In this document: positions 18,201 through 26,648 of the stretch, piece by piece
Position numbering within the stretch: the first letter of the stretch is position 1
Layout of the letters: each line of letters opens with the position of its first letter
Assembly (NCBI GenBank): GCA_905233375.1
Contig: CAJOEJ010000007.1
Coordinates: 39,903 to 103,902 of the forward strand
Direction of reading: 5' to 3'
Source: Paludibacteraceae bacterium
Lineage (GTDB): Bacteria; Bacteroidota; Bacteroidia; Bacteroidales; Paludibacteraceae
Length of the DNA stretch: 64,000 bases
Made by a program: the position numbers and the translations under genes
The notes under the pieces: model-generated
Seen by the model: the letters and a program-made list of their open reading frames with translations, nothing else
Databases searched by the model: none
Told to the model about the DNA's origin: nothing

Positions 18201-19828
18201 ACAACGATAGCGCGAACCTGATCAACGTAGCTGCCAAGCCGTTCGCTCTCAACGAGCTCACTCCGGCGACTACCTACACCTTCGCTGTACGTGCTATCTG
18301 TGCAGAGGGTGACACCAGTGCATGGAGTAAGGCTGCCAAGTTTGTAACGGAGTGCGATATCATTTCGTTGGCAAACGGTAACTACATCCAAGACTTCGAG
18401 GATGCAGACGCCACCACTTACAATGCGGAAGGTAATGTTCCTGCATGCTGGTTGAACGGTGGTAACTCCACTTATCCGGATCCGCACGTAGTCCTCAAGG
18501 GCGGTTCGTATGCTTACACGCATTCGGGCAACCAGACACTGAACTTCTGCGGTTCGTCTAATAGTAACAGCTATGCGGCTCTGCCGTTGTTCCTTGAGCA
18601 ACTGAACAAGACGCAAATCAGCTTCTGGATGCAGACTGAAAATGCAACCAATGGTGAACTGACGATCGGTTACATCACCGCAAGCGATGCAGGCGACTTC
18701 TCGACCTATGTAGCTATTGATACGTTTGAGAACCATAACAGCACAATGGTACAGCGTGAAGCTATGCTGAAAGCTATGCCGGCTGAGGCTTCCCGTATCG
18801 TATTCCGTTGGCAGTGGACAGGTTCGTCTTACTACTCCTGCTGTATCGACAGCGTAGTGGTATCGCTGATTCCTGCTTGCCCGAAGACCACCGGTCTCGA
18901 GTTGGTTGAGGCTGCTGATATCTTCGCAACCCTCGCTTGGAATGCAGAAGAGGACGTAACATGGGAATACGGTTTCGTAGTTGATACCGTAGCCGGCTTC
19001 GTTCCTGCTGACGCAGACTTCACCTTCACCACTATGGTCAATGAGGCTACCATCAACGCACTTGAACCGGAAACGGCTTACCTGTTCTTCGTTCGCAAGG
19101 TATGCGGTGAGGACAAGAGCGAGATCGTCTACAAGTCCTTCTCCACCATCATGCTGGCAGAGGCTCTGCCGTACGATGATGACTTCGAGAACGGTAACAG
19201 CTGGAAGCTCATCAACGGTTCCTGCACCAACGCTTGGACAGTAGGTACTGCGGCTACCGAAAGCGGTAACGCACTCTATATCTCCAACGACGGCGGTACG
19301 ACCTATGCGTACACAGTAGCTGGCACCAATATGGTTTACGCTGCGAAGGCATTCCACTTCGACAAGGCTGGCAGCTACACCGTATCGTACGATTGGCAGG
19401 CTAACGGTGAGTCGAACTATGACTACCTCCGCGTAGCTATCGTTCCTGCTACCGTTGAGCTCGTTGCAGGTTCTTCGAAACTGAGCACCTTCACATCTAC
19501 CGGTCTCCCGGCAGGATGGATTGCAGCCGATGGCGGTTCGCAACTGAACCTCAGCACTGCATGGCAGAACAAGGAGGTAGTTGTCGAGGACATCGTTCCG
19601 GGTTACTACCAGTTCGTATTCGCTTGGTATAATGACAATAGTGGCGGTGCTCAGAGTCCGGCTGCTGTGGATAACCTCCACATCCAGCACCTCGGTTTCC
19701 CGACCGCTATCGGCAACATCGAAGGCGAAGGCACGCAGGCTGTCAAGTTCATCCGCAACGACCAGGTTTATATCCTCATCAACGGCGTTGTTTATAACAT
19801 CACCGGTCAGAAAGTGGAGTTGAAATAA
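12269..19828 (+). CDS. Giant secreted FN3/jelly-roll adhesin-like protein with T9SS-like tail
   Basis: 2519 aa with a signal peptide (MRKITQKWAFLMMTLVCLVG, then cleavage near VVTAQ). After an N-terminal domain (residues about 28-200), nine FN3-like units can be followed, each opening with Cys-x-x-Pro (PCDKPSGI, RCLKPTDL, SCEKPMGL, LCPAPTEL, DCVEPASI, LCGKPGTP, ACQKPDGL, SCLEPTAL, ACPKTTGL). They alternate with beta-rich domains of the choice-of-anchor type. Four of those carry a recurring (V/I)SNDGGT/E signature and end in AAVDN(I/L/F). The C-terminus AVKFIRNDQVYILINGVVYN matches the tail of the preceding giant protein. Family knowledge suggests T9SS export and cell-surface attachment; the binding target is unknown. 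It has its own promoter and terminator, so it is a separate unit from its neighbour. Confidence 0.85.
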   Translation: MRKITQKWAFLMMTLVCLVGLSQVVTAQTCVEIGEGTSANSGSLPVASYYHYSYTQQLFTADEIEQNPGNIVSIGFQYNNASSMTRKISIFMANTDEEAFGTNFLRDDLEEVLSPTVVTFSNDDDWVVIELENSFAYTGENLLVAIYMEQSAEETLYSSGSRFLTFSSTGMARYKQSDSQFTLGADNAPSDAGTSVSYRTNTQLCFSAGGSGVIPCDKPSGIEASDITAHQAVLTWGAGSGVYNVEYKKSTDNEWTSLLSGTTLFTATLSDLDPNTAYQARVQSVCAGNVDHPVSSWKSVSFKTLIGIPYAENFNAGSTIPTGWTQKSGLLTDILSGSASLSSGSGWSVSTTTCANFTSNHLYHNVYGSSKKQWIVFPRIPMEDNTQLTFDIAITRSSCAEKTPGAQDDDKFVVLISTDSLATWTILRQWDNAGSAYVFDDISNTGEEVAIDLSAYAGQNAHLALYVESTSGPTTGAGDNYFHIDNILIDYIPRCLKPTDLKAENITTNQAELSWTANSEENEWTLQYKKSEEEAWQSINVTENPYTLDNLDSYTAYDFRVAAVCDYIDDFGTSKYSSEVSFKTNAAAPFSEAFTSLPADWKRYSVLYESIAAGEDTLANHAVSSGWSVSTGNGVYGVNHLKLLVSGESTKNWIVSPFIEMNDAAMQLTFDLALTKSSGTLTPAEAGQQDDDKFSVLVTADGGETWEELYVRDNVTSADSYDNINCSADGQIVKVDLSEFTESTIAIAFYGESTVSGGSNYLHIRNLNIDTIPSCEKPMGLMVSAVSSSDATLTWDEAEDATWAYGIVANPAADFVPADEDFTATTEEYLVTIDTLSENTPYLFFIRRACDGSNSEYISRLFMTEQTPAALPYEDGFEDGLNWVLINGDLTNQWVLGEAVNNGGTHSLYISNDGGTSNAYTNNEGALVYATKTFNFDEAGTYAVSFDWKAYGESSYDLLCVALVPDGTQVETSGSVSGQWTVLPTGWTALHEGVKLNLQSSWQHSSYELNIENEGIYKVVMVWRNDGSTGTTPPAAVDNFSIVRLLCPAPTELSEVAETATINSVQIDWVPGSESNWLIQYKKATAEDWILFDGDVTTPPFTLTGLEASSTYNIRVAAWCDPTDSLSASDWSSAITVTTACDVITSFPYSENFDGITGTTSGSTNVLPVCWSAINTTTYSSYAGYPNAYNGSSYAASGSNALRFYSYAYSSTYDPQDQYAILPEMEGISGLRMKFAARAYSTGSSYDATFTVGVMSDPTDTATFVPVATMEPAGTAYESFEVKFNTYEGTGKYIAIKMLAADLIEDDYIHGVHIDNIVIDLIPDCVEPASIQVVEVTTNSVKFNCVAAAEGDSLSYAIGLPGVEPTEYTGVEANPVIVEGLEGSSEYVIYLRTECATSHSINISAVFQTKQVAVDMGSSFFEDFEGPNTWYGFNTAANAWVRGEAAHNGEGTHALYVSNDGGETNGYAKSGPGIIYGAKLLNIEGGSYVFQFDWRAKGEGTSTLYDYMRAALVPATAELVAGSTVPTGFGGTTLPEGCIAIDNSQALNQSDTWQTLTSDEVTVPAGTYYLAFGWKWDSSGGSDPAAAVDNIRINKVLCGKPGTPTIEKANITSTSAEIAWLAEEGQTEWILAMDTIAAFNKDSVDLQTVVTTNPYLAENLLPEHTYYVYVRAICGENFSAWSARASFKTAKACQKPDGLEVSAITDSSAVVTWNTYGQSAFRLTYGIGSTYTDSVDVTGGSYTITGLDENTSYKVKVASSCDETQWSTAKTFKTACSAIAAVVENFDGITGSTSSNVLPDCWSYINTGSTYGYLPTAYAGATYANSGTNSLRFYSYASSSYADQYAILPAVNDLNTLRMKFNARKYSASYEGIIVVGIMTDPTDVATFEVIDTIQPAGVAYEPFLVSFGEYAGEGKYVALKSPLPVTSSYNGSYIDDIEMEAIPSCLEPTALEVSNIATTGATLDWTSSASEWQIMLDNDSANLINVAAKPFALNELTPATTYTFAVRAICAEGDTSAWSKAAKFVTECDIISLANGNYIQDFEDADATTYNAEGNVPACWLNGGNSTYPDPHVVLKGGSYAYTHSGNQTLNFCGSSNSNSYAALPLFLEQLNKTQISFWMQTENATNGELTIGYITASDAGDFSTYVAIDTFENHNSTMVQREAMLKAMPAEASRIVFRWQWTGSSYYSCCIDSVVVSLIPACPKTTGLELVEAADIFATLAWNAEEDVTWEYGFVVDTVAGFVPADADFTFTTMVNEATINALEPETAYLFFVRKVCGEDKSEIVYKSFSTIMLAEALPYDDDFENGNSWKLINGSCTNAWTVGTAATESGNALYISNDGGTTYAYTVAGTNMVYAAKAFHFDKAGSYTVSYDWQANGESNYDYLRVAIVPATVELVAGSSKLSTFTSTGLPAGWIAADGGSQLNLSTAWQNKEVVVEDIVPGYYQFVFAWYNDNSGGAQSPAAVDNLHIQHLGFPTAIGNIEGEGTQAVKFIRNDQVYILINGVVYNITGQKVELK

Positions 19829-19866
19829 CCTCTCTCGTACATCGTATTCCGATACGTTGTACCCAC

Positions 19867-19896
19867 AAAAAGGGCTGCCCTCGGGTAGCCCTTTTT
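19867..19896 (+). terminator. Terminator after giant gene 2
   Basis: Stem AAAAAGGGCT/AGCCCTTTTT, strong and symmetrical, with the T run in the 3' arm. Confidence 0.85.
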
Positions 19897-19970
19897 GCAT
19901 ACCCATTTTACACCGTTTTGTGAAAATTGCTTTACAAAAAACAGAAAAAACGACGAAAATGTAACAAAAA

Positions 19971-20002
19971 TTTGCATAATTGAGTTTTTTTTTGTAATTT
20001 TG
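19971..20002 (+). promoter_or_regulatory. Promoter of barrel-OmpA-adhesin operon
   Basis: TTTG 19971-19974, 20 nt, TAATTTTG 19995-20002. The GTG start of the first gene is only about 25 nt further on, so the leader is very short. Confidence 0.8.
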
Positions 20003-20032
20003 CCGCCCAATTACGTTTAAATTGCCCGCGAA

Positions 20033-20995
20033 GTGCAGAAAAGGTTATTATACATAGTATCATTCGTGCTCATCAGCGCATATACATATGCGCATACGGA
20101 TTTGAGTCCGGAGCTCACGCATTTCGTCGCTTTACACGGCGATGCGGGCTATTCCACCCTGCTGCATTCGATCAAGGGGCAACCGCCCGCAACGGGTCTG
20201 GATGCCAATATCGGTATCGACTACCGTCTGCAATACAACAACTTCCTCTTCTCCGTCGGAGCGGAGGGCATGTACGAACTCAATGCCAATCTTATCGGTC
20301 AGTTGACCGAGACGATACCGATGCTGGATACCGAAGGAGAGCAGTTCGACATGCAGGTCCAAGTGGACAAATCCCGCGACCTCACCCATATGGCGAACGT
20401 CAATATACCGATTCTTTTCGGAGGCGAGTGGAAACGGTTCTATTTTATGGTGGGTCCGAAAGTGTCGCTTAATCTGTACGGCGCCACTTCATCGACCGCC
20501 CAGGTGACCACCTATGGCGTCTATGACCGCTATTACGATGACTTCTACAATATGGAGAACCATCAGTTCGTATCGGGACAGCAGATGTCCAGCGCCACCC
20601 TCCCCGTCAAGTGGAACCTCAACGTGATGGCACACCTGGAGATAGGCGGACGTATCGGACATATGTTCCGGCACAAGCAGTTCCGCCTCAACCCCGACAA
20701 AGTACGCATGTATCTGGCGGGATACGCCGATTTCGGACTGCTCAACCTCCTGAACCACAAGAACGGCAATCCGCTGTTCACCTACAAAGAGACCGACGAA
20801 GGCGTGAAGTTCTTTATCCAACCGCTGTTCACCAGCGACTTGGCAAACGGCGTCACGCTGAGAAACCTCAACGTGGGAATCAAATTTACTGTAGCGTTTG
20901 AAATGCCGAAACACGGCAAATCATATATTTATGACTACAACCGCGTCAAGAGTGACTTCCTCAAACGCGGAGGAAACCAAGGTATAAAACAATAA
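20033..20995 (+). CDS. Outer-membrane beta-barrel protein (unnamed family)
   Basis: 320 aa from a GTG start (no in-frame ATG fits before the signal peptide). The N-terminus MQKRLLYIVSFVLISAYTYA is a Sec signal. The remainder is made of alternating amphipathic strands typical of an 8- to 12-strand barrel: GLDANIGIDYRLQYNNFLFS, FYFMVGPKVSLNLYG, KWNLNVMAHLEIGGRIGHMF, LRNLNVGIKFTVAFEM. The strand GIDYRLQYNNFLFSVGAE is closely matched by GLGYQLRYQQFLFTVGAE in the next gene, so the two barrels are related. It lies 4 nt before that gene and is surely co-transcribed. It could be an anchor or channel for the surface proteins encoded around it; this is inferred from context only. Confidence 0.75.
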   Translation: MQKRLLYIVSFVLISAYTYAHTDLSPELTHFVALHGDAGYSTLLHSIKGQPPATGLDANIGIDYRLQYNNFLFSVGAEGMYELNANLIGQLTETIPMLDTEGEQFDMQVQVDKSRDLTHMANVNIPILFGGEWKRFYFMVGPKVSLNLYGATSSTAQVTTYGVYDRYYDDFYNMENHQFVSGQQMSSATLPVKWNLNVMAHLEIGGRIGHMFRHKQFRLNPDKVRMYLAGYADFGLLNLLNHKNGNPLFTYKETDEGVKFFIQPLFTSDLANGVTLRNLNVGIKFTVAFEMPKHGKSYIYDYNRVKSDFLKRGGNQGIKQ

Positions 20996-20999
20996 GCGT

Positions 21000-23276
21000 A
21001 TGAAACGTATTCTGTATATTATTCTGTTCGCATTGGGTTTGACAGCCGTAGCCCCTATGGCTTCGACAGTGGACAACCGTATCGCTGCTGCGTACGCAGT
21101 GGATGCCAAGGCAAAAGCCAAGGCGCAAAAGGAGAAAGAGAAGCAGAAGGCTGCCGCTGAGAAAGCGAAAGCCAAAGCAGCTGCGGAGAAAGCAAGAGCC
21201 AAGGCAAAAGCCAAAGCCGATGCCGACAAAGCCAAAGCAGCCGCCCAGAAGGAGAAAGAAAAAGCGAAAGCGCAAAAGGACAAGCAGAAGCAGAAAGCGG
21301 CTGCGGAGAAAGCAAGAGCCAAGGCGAAAGCCAACACCAGACCGGCATCCGACTCCAAAGCCAAGGCAAAAGCCAAAGCAGCTCCCAAACAGGCGCCCGA
21401 ACTGAGTGCGGCAGAAGAGAAAGAGCAATACATGCAGCAGGTAGCCGCTATCGAGAAGAACAACAAGCGCGTGCTGGCGTACCTCAACCGTGACATCAAC
21501 CACCGTCTCGGTTTTTGGGGACAGGTCGGCTACAGCAACCTGTTCACCAAAGGCATCCAGTACGATGCTCCGTCTGCTGCCGGTCTGAACCCCACGGGAT
21601 TCATGAACAACGACAAAGGTTTCGTCGGCGGAGGTCTCGGTCTGGGATACCAGCTGCGTTACCAGCAGTTCCTGTTCACCGTAGGCGCGGAATTCAATTT
21701 CTACAATTCGAATATGGGTATCTCAAACCAGGCAGACGGCTCGTACCAACTGCACTACGGCATGAACCCGTATCCGAAGACGATGACCTATTATTATGAT
21801 TTCACGAAGCTGAATGACCGTCTGATCGGGGGCTTCGCCCAACTGCCTTTGCTGTTCGGTATGGAGCTCAAGAGCATTCCGCTGTTCTGGCAGGCAGGTG
21901 TCAAGGTCGGCGTCGGCGTGATGGGTCAGTCGACCATCACGGGTACGATGACCACCACGATCGAGGACAAGGAGCTCATTGAGGGCATGGCGGATATGTA
22001 CAGCCACACGCTGGTAACGGGTCAGGACTTCAGCCGTCCGGCGAGCAAAGCCAATTTCGGCCTCAACGTAGCTGCTACCGCAGAAGCCGGTGTTAATCTG
22101 GACCAATGGATCAACGCGGCTCCCAAGCTGCGCGTATCCGTATTCGCGGACTACGGCGTACTCAATGTACAGAAATACGTTCCCGTTACGGGTGCGCAGG
22201 ATATCCCGACGCAGATGATGGTAGCAGCCAACCCGCTGGAGTTCCCGACCACTTCGTCGTTGGCGACCACCTCGTCAAAGGATGCCAAGGTCAACCCGTT
22301 CCTGGTGGGCGTCAAACTCGCCGTCTGGTTCAACCTGCCGCGCAAACAGCTCGTTGTGGGCGACATGCCGCCCAAGCCGCAGCCGCGTCTGGGTATCTAC
22401 GCATATGACGACGAGTCCATGGCTTCGCTCGGCGGTGTAACCGTAGAGGTGACCGAGATAGCAACGGACAAGGCGAAGAAAAAGAACACCAACAAGCAAG
22501 GTCAGTTGAAGGTCGGCCGTGTACCCGAAGGCGAATACCGCGTATCGGCTACCAAACTCGGCTACTTCCCGTCCGATACGATTATGCACATGGTGGAGGA
22601 GTTCACGTACGACACCATCCGTGTACCGCTCAAGCGTATTCCTGCACCAATCATCTACACATTGTGCATGAATATCTACGACGTGGAGACCGAGCAACCG
22701 ATAGAAGCCAATGTACGTCTGACGGCGATGAACGACACCGTCACCCTGTACACGGCGCAGTCGGCGGACGACGGATTTGTGGAGACCCCGCTCACCGAAG
22801 GCAGCTATATCGCCCACCTGACCAGTCAGGGCTATATGCCGAAAGACGATACGCTCCACTTCGTGCGTGATACGTTCGACCTCTATATGCAGCATATCAA
22901 GGAAGGTATAAAAGTGAAGATCGAGAACCTCTTCTTCGCAACGAACAAGACCTATATCCTGCCACAGTCCGAGCAGGCGATGTCCGACCTGGCGAACTTC
23001 CTGTTAGAGAACCCGTCCGTCACCATCCACATCACCGGTCACACCGATGCAGTGGGTTCGGATGAGGCGAACCAGATTCTGTCCGAAGGTCGTGCCAATG
23101 CCGTCCGTGCAGACCTCATCCAACGCGGCGTAGCGCCTGAGCGTATCACCGCTGAAGGTAAGGGTGAGCGTGAGCATGTTGCCGACAACGACACCGAAGA
23201 GGGACGTCAGCTCAACCGCCGTGTTGAATTCACTATCACCAGTACAGGTGACGAAGATATACAGCAGGTATATTAA
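21000..23276 (+). CDS. OmpA-family protein with Lys/Ala-rich arm, beta-barrel, two carboxypeptidase-regulatory-like domains and peptidoglycan-binding domain
   Basis: 758 aa. A signal peptide (MKRILYIILFALGLTAVAPM) is followed by about 100 residues of K/A/E/Q-rich sequence (about 35-135) resembling the TolA helical arm. Then comes a barrel (about 155-440) related to the preceding gene, a proline-rich linker, and two CarboxypepD_reg/PEGA-like beta domains (LGIYAYDDESMASLGGVTVE and the IYDVETEQPIEANVRLTA region). The C-terminal OmpA domain carries the peptidoglycan signature (ITGHTDAVGSDEANQILSEG with RANAVRADL and NRRVEF). It probably links the outer membrane to peptidoglycan. The order barrel-then-OmpA is usual, but the charged arm before the barrel is odd. 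The arm is built on imperfect DNA repeats (e.g. near 21180 and 21300). Confidence 0.85.
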   Translation: MKRILYIILFALGLTAVAPMASTVDNRIAAAYAVDAKAKAKAQKEKEKQKAAAEKAKAKAAAEKARAKAKAKADADKAKAAAQKEKEKAKAQKDKQKQKAAAEKARAKAKANTRPASDSKAKAKAKAAPKQAPELSAAEEKEQYMQQVAAIEKNNKRVLAYLNRDINHRLGFWGQVGYSNLFTKGIQYDAPSAAGLNPTGFMNNDKGFVGGGLGLGYQLRYQQFLFTVGAEFNFYNSNMGISNQADGSYQLHYGMNPYPKTMTYYYDFTKLNDRLIGGFAQLPLLFGMELKSIPLFWQAGVKVGVGVMGQSTITGTMTTTIEDKELIEGMADMYSHTLVTGQDFSRPASKANFGLNVAATAEAGVNLDQWINAAPKLRVSVFADYGVLNVQKYVPVTGAQDIPTQMMVAANPLEFPTTSSLATTSSKDAKVNPFLVGVKLAVWFNLPRKQLVVGDMPPKPQPRLGIYAYDDESMASLGGVTVEVTEIATDKAKKKNTNKQGQLKVGRVPEGEYRVSATKLGYFPSDTIMHMVEEFTYDTIRVPLKRIPAPIIYTLCMNIYDVETEQPIEANVRLTAMNDTVTLYTAQSADDGFVETPLTEGSYIAHLTSQGYMPKDDTLHFVRDTFDLYMQHIKEGIKVKIENLFFATNKTYILPQSEQAMSDLANFLLENPSVTIHITGHTDAVGSDEANQILSEGRANAVRADLIQRGVAPERITAEGKGEREHVADNDTEEGRQLNRRVEFTITSTGDEDIQQVY

Positions 23277-23334
23277 AGTTGATAGTTGAAAGTTGAAAGA
23301 AGTCGGCTAGTTTAAAGTTAAAAGTTTAAAGTTT
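23277..23334. repeat. 7-bp-period arrays filling the gap between ompA-like and next gene
   Basis: Two arrays. Units AGTTGAT, AGTTGAA, AGTTGAA start directly after the stop codon. Units AGTTTAA, AGTTAAA, AGTTTAA, AGTTT then run straight into the ATG at 23335. No terminator is visible, so the operon probably continues. Confidence 0.8.
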
Positions 23335-26300
23335 ATGAGGAAACTCCTCACATACATATTAATTCTGACGAGTGTGCTTGCGTGGGCGCAGAACGGTAGC
23401 ACGATTGCTTCCGGCATCCCCTATGAGTGCGGGTTCGAGGAGAGCGAGAACCTGACACCGTGGAAGTTCAACGCCGGCACGACGAACACCGCCGACCAAT
23501 GGATGGTAGGTACCGCTGTACACAGCGAGGGCAAACGCGCCCTGTTCGTGTCCTCCGACGGCGCGAACCCCAGCTACAGCAACCATCCCAATGTGGTGGT
23601 GTCGTATCTGCGGTACAAGTTCCCAACCACCCCGGAGGGTGTAACCGGACACTATGACGTCAGTTTTGACTGGAAGGGTGTGGGAGACAGCACGCTCTCC
23701 CGGCTCTACGTCATGCTCTGCCCGGAGCAACAGCTGACCACCCCCAACTCGCCCTATAACCTCAGCAATATCGTCTCGCTCAAGAACGGCAATGCCAAAT
23801 TGTCCAATGACGCTGAGAGACAATGCTCCAAGCTGGGTGAGTCGGGTGAGAAATTCGTCTGCGGCAGCGAGACGTGGCAGAACGTGACGCTGACAGAGGA
23901 TGTAAAGATTGCATCCCTCTATTCGACCCAGAACTGGGTGATCATGCTCATTTGGGTAAACAACTACAAGGATACGGCTGCCCTCGAGCGTTCCGCTATC
24001 GCCATTGATAATTTCCAGATCAACTCGACCGCGGTCAAGAAACCGACCAACGTCAATGTCATCCCGCAATGCGAGGATTCGACGATGCTCGTCACCTGGG
24101 AGAGCGGTCTGCCATACTTCGATATCGAGTACCGAAGCACCGGCGCGGAGACCTGGAAACGGGTTAGCAATATAACAGACGGAGACGACGGTTTTACCCG
24201 TACAGACGGAAGCCAGTGCTCTTATGTGCTGCACCGTATTTTAGAGGGCAGTTACGACGTGCGTGTACGAGGACGGTCAACGGACGACCTGAACACCAGT
24301 TTTGTCTATAAGACCATGACGCTCGTCTATTGTCCGGACAACCACTGTATCAATTTCATTGACCTGCACAGCCCGAAGATCATCTGTACGACAGGCCACC
24401 ACCCCGGCGCACAATCCGGAGCGACTCCGTACGACCAGGTTGAAATCGTCGATTTCGGTCCGGACGCACAGGAAAGCCGTCACACTTTGCACGTCGATCC
24501 GACCGAGTTGGATCCGCGTACCGACAGCCTTCTCAATACGGTGCCCAACGGAGCACTCGCGTCCGTTCGTCTGGGTAACTGGAAGACCGGCGGTGAGGCG
24601 GAGTCCATCACCTATGAGATTCAGGTCGATTCGACCAACCAGGGTATATTACTCGTCAAGTACGCTATCGTCTTTCAGAACCCGGGCGGTCACCCCGTAG
24701 AGGACGAACCCGCCTTCAAGTTAGAGGTGATAGGTCCGAACGGACAGATCGTTGACGAATTATGCGGGCAAGCGAACTTCACCTATTCGGACGGTGCGGC
24801 AGACGGTGCAGCCGGATGGCATATCACCAAGGATGAGAACGTGGCATGGAAAGAGTGGACCACCGTAGGTCTTAACCTCATGCCCTACCACGGTCAGATA
24901 ATTAAGGTGCGCTTCACCACCCTCGACTGCGGCTGGTCGGGTCACTACGCGTACGCGTACTTTACCGTAGATTGCGCGAACGCGCACATTCTCACCGAGA
25001 ACTGCGGTACCGCCGCACAAGTATCCTGCATGGCGCCGGAAGGTTTCGCGTACATGTGGTACAAGGATAACAATCCCGACTCCGTTATCAGCAGGGACCA
25101 GACGTTAGAGGTGGCAGCAACCCGTACGCAATACACCTGCCGCGTAAGTTTCATAGAACAAGACTCGTGCTACTTTGAGATCAGTACCACCTCCGAGCCG
25201 CGCTTCCCGGTACCGTCCTATAGGTACGAGTGGGTTTACGGAGAGTGCAAGAGTGAACTCAAATTCACCAACACCTCGCACGTGATGAACAAGTTCGACG
25301 GTGAGGAGCACCATACCTCCGAACCCTGTAATGAGAGTTATTGGCGTTTCCGCAGTCTGGGTACAGGATCCGTCAAGGAGACCTCATCCTGGTCAACATC
25401 CTATACGTGTCCGTCCTTCGGAGACTCGATAGAGGTGAGCTGTACCGCCTACATAGGCGCGGAAAACACCTGCGAAGATACGCGAACCGATACCATCGTC
25501 GTGCCCAATATCGTTCCTGAGACTTCCGTTCTGAGGACGACCACCTGCCCCGAGGCACCGGTTTACTTTGACGGCAAATGGTTCGAGACCGACACCACGT
25601 ACACCGCCAAATACATCAGTTATGCCGGGTGTGACTCCACTTCGATTCTGTACCTGAGAGTGATGCCGGTGGTAGCGGACTCGTATCGCCACGACTCGAT
25701 CTGCTCGGATGGATCGATCACCATCGAAGGCGTTCGGTACAACCAGCCGGTGGAGAACCTCGAAATCATGCTCAAGACCAGCCACGGGTGCGACAGTGCC
25801 ATCTATCTGACCCTGACCGTCAACGAGCGTATCCAGGCGGGTGTGGATTCCATTCCGGTGGCTTGCGCGGACGAGGAGCAGCTGTTCATCACGCTCAATA
25901 TCAACGCCGGACAATTCGACAGCCTCGGTATTACGTTTAATACGCCGTGGCTGCGCGATACAATGATTTATGACAATAGCATCCGCAGCATCACCATTCC
26001 GTATCCCGAGGACGTGACACCCGGACACTACGTTGCCAAACTCACGTTCTACCAGTTCTGCTGCGGCGAATACGTGGAGAGACAGAACTTCGAAATCCGC
26101 TACCGCAGTTCCATCGTGGAGCAGAAATGGAACGACGTGCTGACCGTACTCAGTCCCAAATACAACGGCGGATTCGAGTTTACCGCCTTCCAGTGGTACA
26201 AAGACGGACAGCCTATCCCGGGCGAGACGCACTCGTATCTCTACCAGCCGCTGGACTTCGATTCGGAATACTACGTCGAGCTGACGCGTTCGGACGGTCT

Positions 26301-26568
26301 GGTAATGACGACCTGTCCCGTCCAGCCGGTACACCACGACGAGCAGACGCCCTACCCGACCATCGTCAAGGCGGCACAGCGGATCCCGATGTACATGGAG
26401 CACCCGGCGACCATCTGGTATTACACCGTCTCCGGACAACTGGTCACCACGTTCGGTATGCCGCAAGGCTACACCGAGCTGCCCACGCCGGAGCAGAAAG
26501 GTGCGTACATCATCAAATCCGTCAATACGCAGGGCGATACAAACGCCCACGTGATATTGGTGGAATAA
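23335..26568 (+). CDS. Secreted adhesin-like protein with T9SS type A-like sorting domain (paralogue of next gene)
   Basis: 1077 aa with a signal peptide (MRKLLTYILILTSVLAWAQN). It opens with a jelly-roll domain (ECGFEESENLTPWKFNAGT through SAIAIDNFQINS) and one FN3-like domain (KKPTNVNVIPQ). A long beta domain follows that is shared with the next gene (MEFxxxDLGP-like segment, VRLGNWKTGGEAESITYEIQ, KEWTTVGLNL). Two GCDS repeats (YAGCDSTSILYLRV, SHGCDSAIYLTLTV) and the shared block EQKWNDVLTV...YNGGFEFTAFQWYKDG come next. The end (TIWYYTVSGQLV...GAYIIKSVNTQGDTNAHVILVE) has the form of a T9SS type A sorting domain. It is probably exported and anchored at the cell surface. No enzyme motif was seen. 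Confidence 0.8.
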   Translation: MRKLLTYILILTSVLAWAQNGSTIASGIPYECGFEESENLTPWKFNAGTTNTADQWMVGTAVHSEGKRALFVSSDGANPSYSNHPNVVVSYLRYKFPTTPEGVTGHYDVSFDWKGVGDSTLSRLYVMLCPEQQLTTPNSPYNLSNIVSLKNGNAKLSNDAERQCSKLGESGEKFVCGSETWQNVTLTEDVKIASLYSTQNWVIMLIWVNNYKDTAALERSAIAIDNFQINSTAVKKPTNVNVIPQCEDSTMLVTWESGLPYFDIEYRSTGAETWKRVSNITDGDDGFTRTDGSQCSYVLHRILEGSYDVRVRGRSTDDLNTSFVYKTMTLVYCPDNHCINFIDLHSPKIICTTGHHPGAQSGATPYDQVEIVDFGPDAQESRHTLHVDPTELDPRTDSLLNTVPNGALASVRLGNWKTGGEAESITYEIQVDSTNQGILLVKYAIVFQNPGGHPVEDEPAFKLEVIGPNGQIVDELCGQANFTYSDGAADGAAGWHITKDENVAWKEWTTVGLNLMPYHGQIIKVRFTTLDCGWSGHYAYAYFTVDCANAHILTENCGTAAQVSCMAPEGFAYMWYKDNNPDSVISRDQTLEVAATRTQYTCRVSFIEQDSCYFEISTTSEPRFPVPSYRYEWVYGECKSELKFTNTSHVMNKFDGEEHHTSEPCNESYWRFRSLGTGSVKETSSWSTSYTCPSFGDSIEVSCTAYIGAENTCEDTRTDTIVVPNIVPETSVLRTTTCPEAPVYFDGKWFETDTTYTAKYISYAGCDSTSILYLRVMPVVADSYRHDSICSDGSITIEGVRYNQPVENLEIMLKTSHGCDSAIYLTLTVNERIQAGVDSIPVACADEEQLFITLNINAGQFDSLGITFNTPWLRDTMIYDNSIRSITIPYPEDVTPGHYVAKLTFYQFCCGEYVERQNFEIRYRSSIVEQKWNDVLTVLSPKYNGGFEFTAFQWYKDGQPIPGETHSYLYQPLDFDSEYYVELTRSDGLVMTTCPVQPVHHDEQTPYPTIVKAAQRIPMYMEHPATIWYYTVSGQLVTTFGMPQGYTELPTPEQKGAYIIKSVNTQGDTNAHVILVE

Positions 26569-26572
26569 TACC

Positions 26573-26635
26573 ATTGGTGATTGGTAATTGGTAATTGGAA
26601 ATTGGTAATTGGTCATTGGAAATTGGTAATTGGAA
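26573..26635. repeat. Nine-unit heptad array between paralogous adhesin genes
   Basis: Nine consecutive 7-bp units (ATTGGTG, ATTGGTA, ATTGGTA, ATTGGAA, ATTGGTA, ATTGGTC, ATTGGAA, ATTGGTA, ATTGGAA). They start 5 nt after the stop at 26568 and end 13 nt before the start at 26649. This is the longest such array in the window. Confidence 0.9.
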
Positions 26636-26648
26636 AAATAATATGCAT

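Noticed and set aside
18065..19906. Long reverse-strand open frame (613 codons) opposite giant gene 2
   Set aside because: Same reason: an antisense shadow with no recognisable protein features.
26573..26635. CRISPR array
   Set aside because: The repeat units are 7 bp with no spacers, and no cas gene is present in the window.
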